Source: JALYZC01 sp035997675 (lineage in GTDB: Bacteria > Actinomycetota > Thermoleophilia > Solirubrobacterales > Solirubrobacteraceae). From it: a stretch of 8,089 nt of DNA. The translations under genes were made by a program, and so were the position numbers. The notes under the pieces are model-generated. The model was not told the DNA's origin, ran no database searches, and worked only from the letters and a program-made list of their open reading frames with translations. The stretch is taken from contig DASYIJ010000295.1 in NCBI GenBank assembly GCA_035997675.1, forward strand, positions 1 through 8,089, written 5' to 3'. This document shows positions 6,328 to 8,089 of the stretch, piece after piece; position 1 is the first letter of the stretch, and each line of letters opens with the position of its first letter.

Positions 6328-6806
6328 CACGGGCCGTGGCGGCCGTCGCCGGCGCCACGCTGGCGCTGGCGGGCTGCGGCGGGAGCGGGGGAGGCCGGCA
6401 CGCCGGCACGGGCCTGGAGTGGAAGAAGGCGCCGCTCGTGTTCCGGGCCGCCCACCTGCCGTCGGACCGGGTCCTCACGGGCATCGTCGAGAACCGCTCG
6501 AAGCGCTCGCTGCATGTCGTGGCGGCATCGATCCGCGTCCACGACGCCCGCGGCACCGCCCTGCGCAGCTACGCGCAGTTCGTGAACGCCTATGCCCACG
6601 GCCTCTACGGGGCCTACCAGAAGCCCAAGCCGCTGCCCCCGAACGAGCTGTCGCGGCTCGGCCTCGTCGTGACGCTGCCGCCGGGCTCGGTGATTCCGCT
6701 GACCGTCGCCTATCGGGTGACGCCGCAGACCCGGAGCCCGTTGCTCGTGAACTACGGCGCCGGCTCGCTCACCGTGCCCTCCGGGGTGCGGCGCGAGTCG
6801 CAGTGA
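6324..6806 (+). CDS. Lipoprotein coupled to the beta-helix gene
   Basis: A 160-residue protein starting at GTG 6324 within a GTGA overlap with the upstream stop, the usual sign of translational coupling. Residues 1-17 are a short signal peptide with one Arg, and the lipobox L-A-G-C places the lipidated Cys at residue 18, followed by a Gly/Ser linker. The mature domain (about 37-153) alternates hydrophobic strands: LTGIVENRSKRSLHVVAASI, RVHDARGTAL, then LGLVVTLPPGSVIPLTVAY and LLVNYGAGSLTV. This is reminiscent of FxLYD-type or other Ig-like beta-sandwich domains (V-N-x-S ... V-x-D-x-x-G), but that is pattern impression only. It may hold or assist the beta-helix protein at the cell surface. No enzyme motif is seen. 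Confidence 0.8.
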   Translation: MTRAVAAVAGATLALAGCGGSGGGRHAGTGLEWKKAPLVFRAAHLPSDRVLTGIVENRSKRSLHVVAASIRVHDARGTALRSYAQFVNAYAHGLYGAYQKPKPLPPNELSRLGLVVTLPPGSVIPLTVAYRVTPQTRSPLLVNYGAGSLTVPSGVRRESQ

Positions 6807-6845
6807 GCGCCCGCGACCCGATCCCGACCCACGGCCGGATAGGAC

Positions 6846-6851
6846 TAGGAT
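6846..6851 (+). promoter_or_regulatory. Putative -10 element (TAGGAT) of icmB, leaderless start
   Basis: TAGGAT ends 10 nt before ATG 6862, and a TAGGAC copy lies immediately upstream (6840-6845). No Shine-Dalgarno separates it from the start. It would let icmB be transcribed apart from the exported cassette that precedes it by 55 bp. Confidence 0.55.
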
Positions 6852-6861
6852 TCGCGCCCGC

Positions 6862-7269
6862 ATGAACGCGACCGGAAACCGCAGGATCCGCGTCGTGGTC
6901 GCCAAGCCCGGGCTCGACGGGCACGACCGCGGCGCCAAGATCATCGCCCGAGCGCTGCGCGACGCCGGCATGGAGGTGATCTACACCGGCCTCCATCAGA
7001 CGCCGGAGCAGATCGTCGCCACCGTGATCCAGGAGGACGCCGACGCCGTCGGGCTCTCGATCCTGTCGGGGGCGCACATGACCCTGGTGCCGCGGGTGGT
7101 CGAGCTCCTGCGCGAAGAGGGCGTCGACGACGTGGTCGTCACGGTCGGCGGGACGATCCCCGCCGACGACATCGATGAGCTCAAGCGCCTCGGCATCGCC
7201 GAGGTCTTCACCCCCGGCGCTTCCACGCAGGAGATCGTCGACTTCATCGAGGGTGCCGTGACGGCCTAG
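6862..7269 (+). CDS. icmB: Acyl-CoA mutase small subunit, cobalamin-binding
   Basis: A 135-residue B12-binding subunit with the Rossmann-like fold of base-off/His-on enzymes. The DxHxxG motif is D19-G-H21-D-R-G24, where His21 is the lower cobalt ligand. The SxL motif is S66-I-L68 and the GG motif is G96-G97, which hold the nucleotide tail. The opening VVVAKPGLDGHDRG and the TPEQI and TPGAST segments match the C-terminal domain of methylmalonyl-CoA mutase. The length fits the free-standing small subunit of isobutyryl-CoA mutase or of two-chain methylmalonyl-CoA mutase; the large subunit at 2499-4151, with Phe80/Gln198, favours the former. It would pair with that subunit to carry adenosylcobalamin for the radical carbon-skeleton rearrangement. 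The two subunit genes are unusually separated by three exported-protein genes. No MeaB/IcmF-type GTPase chaperone is in the window. Confidence 0.92.
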   Translation: MNATGNRRIRVVVAKPGLDGHDRGAKIIARALRDAGMEVIYTGLHQTPEQIVATVIQEDADAVGLSILSGAHMTLVPRVVELLREEGVDDVVVTVGGTIPADDIDELKRLGIAEVFTPGASTQEIVDFIEGAVTA

Positions 7270-7291
7270 TGCCGAACGTCACGAGTTTGGC

Positions 7292-7307
7292 GATTGACCG
7301 GTCAGTC
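7292..7307. promoter_or_regulatory. TetR-like operator over the etfB -35 box
   Basis: A 16-bp dyad centred at 7299/7300. TGACCGGTCA is a perfect 10-bp palindrome, extended by GA...TC with one mismatched pair. It overlaps TTGACC, so a bound repressor would block RNA polymerase. GACCGGTC-type dyads are typical of TetR-family regulators of acyl-CoA metabolism. Which regulator binds is not known from this window. Confidence 0.55.
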
Positions 7308-7321
7308 AACAACGTTATGAT
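7294..7321 (+). promoter_or_regulatory. Sigma70-type promoter of etfB
   Basis: TTGACC (7294-7299) and TATGAT (7316-7321) match -35 and -10 consensus at five of six positions each, with a 16-bp spacer. This is the best promoter in the window. The start site would be near 7328, giving a leader of about 80 nt, unlike the leaderless starts elsewhere here. Confidence 0.72.
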
Positions 7322-7330
7322 GCCGGACCT

Positions 7331-7392
7331 CGTTTGCCCGAGAAGCGAGGGCAAACGCGCGCTGTCCCCGTGCCCGCCGCGTCGCTGGGCAC
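7331..7392 (+). promoter_or_regulatory. Structured 5' leader of etfB, two hairpins
   Basis: Hairpin 1 has a perfect 9-bp stem, CGTTTGCCC (7331-7339) with GGGCAAACG (7349-7357), and a 9-nt purine-rich loop GAGAAGCGA. Hairpin 2 pairs GTGCCC (7370-7375) with GGGCAC (7387-7392) around an 11-nt loop and ends 5 nt before the Shine-Dalgarno. No known riboswitch class is recognised. Roles in mRNA stability, ribosome access or as a protein or ligand target are all possible. Confidence 0.55.
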
Positions 7393-7397
7393 CCTTC

Positions 7398-7404
7398 AAG
7401 GAGG
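7398..7404 (+). promoter_or_regulatory. Ribosome binding site AAGGAGG fixing a TTG start for etfB
   Basis: AAGGAGG lies 6 nt before TTG 7411. No ATG or GTG fits both this site and the conserved ETF-beta N-terminus (MKICVLVKEVPD), so TTG is the start. Confidence 0.85.
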
Positions 7405-7410
7405 CCTGAT

Positions 7411-8089
7411 TTGAAGATTTGCGTCCTGGTGAAAGAGGTCCCGGACGCCGCCGTCGAGAAGCGCATAGATCCCTCGACGGGGCGCATGGACCGCTCAGGT
7501 GAAAAGAACCTCAATCCCTACGACACGCATGCGATCGAAGCGGCGATGCAGATCCGCGAAGGCGGAGCCGTGGAGGTCGACGAGATCGTCGCGGTCACGA
7601 TGGGTCCCGGCTCGGCCGTGCGGGCGCTGCACAAGGCGGTCTCGCTCGGCGCCGACCGCTCGCTGCACCTAAGCGATGACGCGCTCGCCGGCTCCGATGT
7701 GGCGGCCACGGGCTACGCGCTCTCAAAGGCGCTCGAGAAGGAGCAGCCCGACCTGGTGCTGCTCGGTCAGCAGTCCGACGACGGCGAGTGCTACACGATC
7801 GGCGCCGTGGTCGCCGACCACCTGCGCATGCCCTCGCTGACCCAGGTCATCAAGCTCGACGTGCAGGACGGCGCGCTGCGCTGCGAGCGCCAAGCTGAGT
7901 ACGGCTACGACACCGTCCAGGTCGAGCTGCCAGCGGTGATCTCGGTCGGCGACGCCATCAACGAGCCCCGCTACCCCTCCCTAAAGGCGATCATGGGGGC
8001 CAAGAAGAAGCCGTTGGAGACGGTCGGGGCCGGGGACATCGGAATCGACGCCTCGCTGGTCGGCGAGGATGGCTCGCGCGTGCAGTGCG
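7411..8089 (+). CDS. etfB: Electron transfer flavoprotein beta subunit, 3' end cut
   Basis: The first 226 residues of ETF-beta, nearly full length for a family of about 250-260 residues. The N-terminal MKICVLVKEVPD strand, NPYDTHAIEAAMQI (35-48), VTMGPGSAVRALHKAVSLGAD region (62-82) and LVLLGQQSDDGE (115-126) are family signatures; the last corresponds to the conserved nucleotide-binding LxGxQxxDxD-type loop. The later segment YGYDTVQVELPAVISV and NEPRYPSLKAIMGAKKK is also typical. With ETF-alpha, probably encoded just outside the window, it forms an FAD-containing heterodimer that passes electrons from acyl-CoA dehydrogenases to ETF:quinone oxidoreductase. The start codon is TTG. Its own promoter, a TetR-like operator and a structured leader suggest regulation by acyl-CoA metabolism. 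The neighbouring mutase genes fit that setting. Confidence 0.93.
   Translation, partial: MKICVLVKEVPDAAVEKRIDPSTGRMDRSGEKNLNPYDTHAIEAAMQIREGGAVEVDEIVAVTMGPGSAVRALHKAVSLGADRSLHLSDDALAGSDVAATGYALSKALEKEQPDLVLLGQQSDDGECYTIGAVVADHLRMPSLTQVIKLDVQDGALRCERQAEYGYDTVQVELPAVISVGDAINEPRYPSLKAIMGAKKKPLETVGAGDIGIDASLVGEDGSRVQC

Overview
The window is very GC-rich and gene-dense, with GTG and TTG starts and many exported proteins. It reads as a high-GC Actinomycetota chromosome. The coenzyme-B12 acyl-CoA mutase genes, the degenerate M23 protein type and the TAGGGT-like -10 elements sitting directly on start codons suggest Thermoleophilia/Solirubrobacterales. That placement is inference from recalled family features, not a search.

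Left part (1-2458). Two overlapping minus-strand genes encode a lipoprotein cut by the window edge and a small CxxC membrane protein. They diverge from a plus-strand block built around two tandem cyclic di-AMP (ydaO/yuaA-class) riboswitches. The first (about 605-760) precedes a 47-residue single-pass membrane protein (777-920) with a perfect Shine-Dalgarno. The second (about 970-1115) precedes a secreted peptidoglycan-binding/M23-like protein (1146-2021) whose zinc-ligand positions are substituted. A 105-residue protein of unknown function follows (2141-2458), with a strong palindrome upstream.

Middle part (2499-7269). icmA (2499-4151) and icmB (6862-7269) are the large and B12-binding subunits of a two-subunit acyl-CoA mutase. 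The large subunit carries Phe80 and Gln198, the isobutyryl-CoA mutase signature, not the Tyr/Arg of methylmalonyl-CoA mutase. Between them lies a three-gene exported cassette: a small secreted Cys-containing protein, a large secreted right-handed beta-helix protein and a lipoprotein. The genes in the cassette are tightly spaced or overlapping.

Right part (7270-8089). A sigma70-type promoter with a TetR-like operator over its -35 box is followed by an ~80-nt leader with two hairpins. It drives etfB (electron transfer flavoprotein beta, TTG start), which runs off the window. The mutase and ETF together suggest branched-chain acid / fatty acyl-CoA catabolism: ETF takes electrons from acyl-CoA dehydrogenases and the mutase interconverts isobutyryl- and n-butyryl-CoA. 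The riboswitch block points to cell-envelope remodelling.

Several genes (532 minus, 2499, 4223, 6862) have a -10-like hexamer 7-10 nt before the start codon, which predicts leaderless mRNAs. No tRNA, rRNA, CRISPR array, insertion sequence or phage gene was seen.
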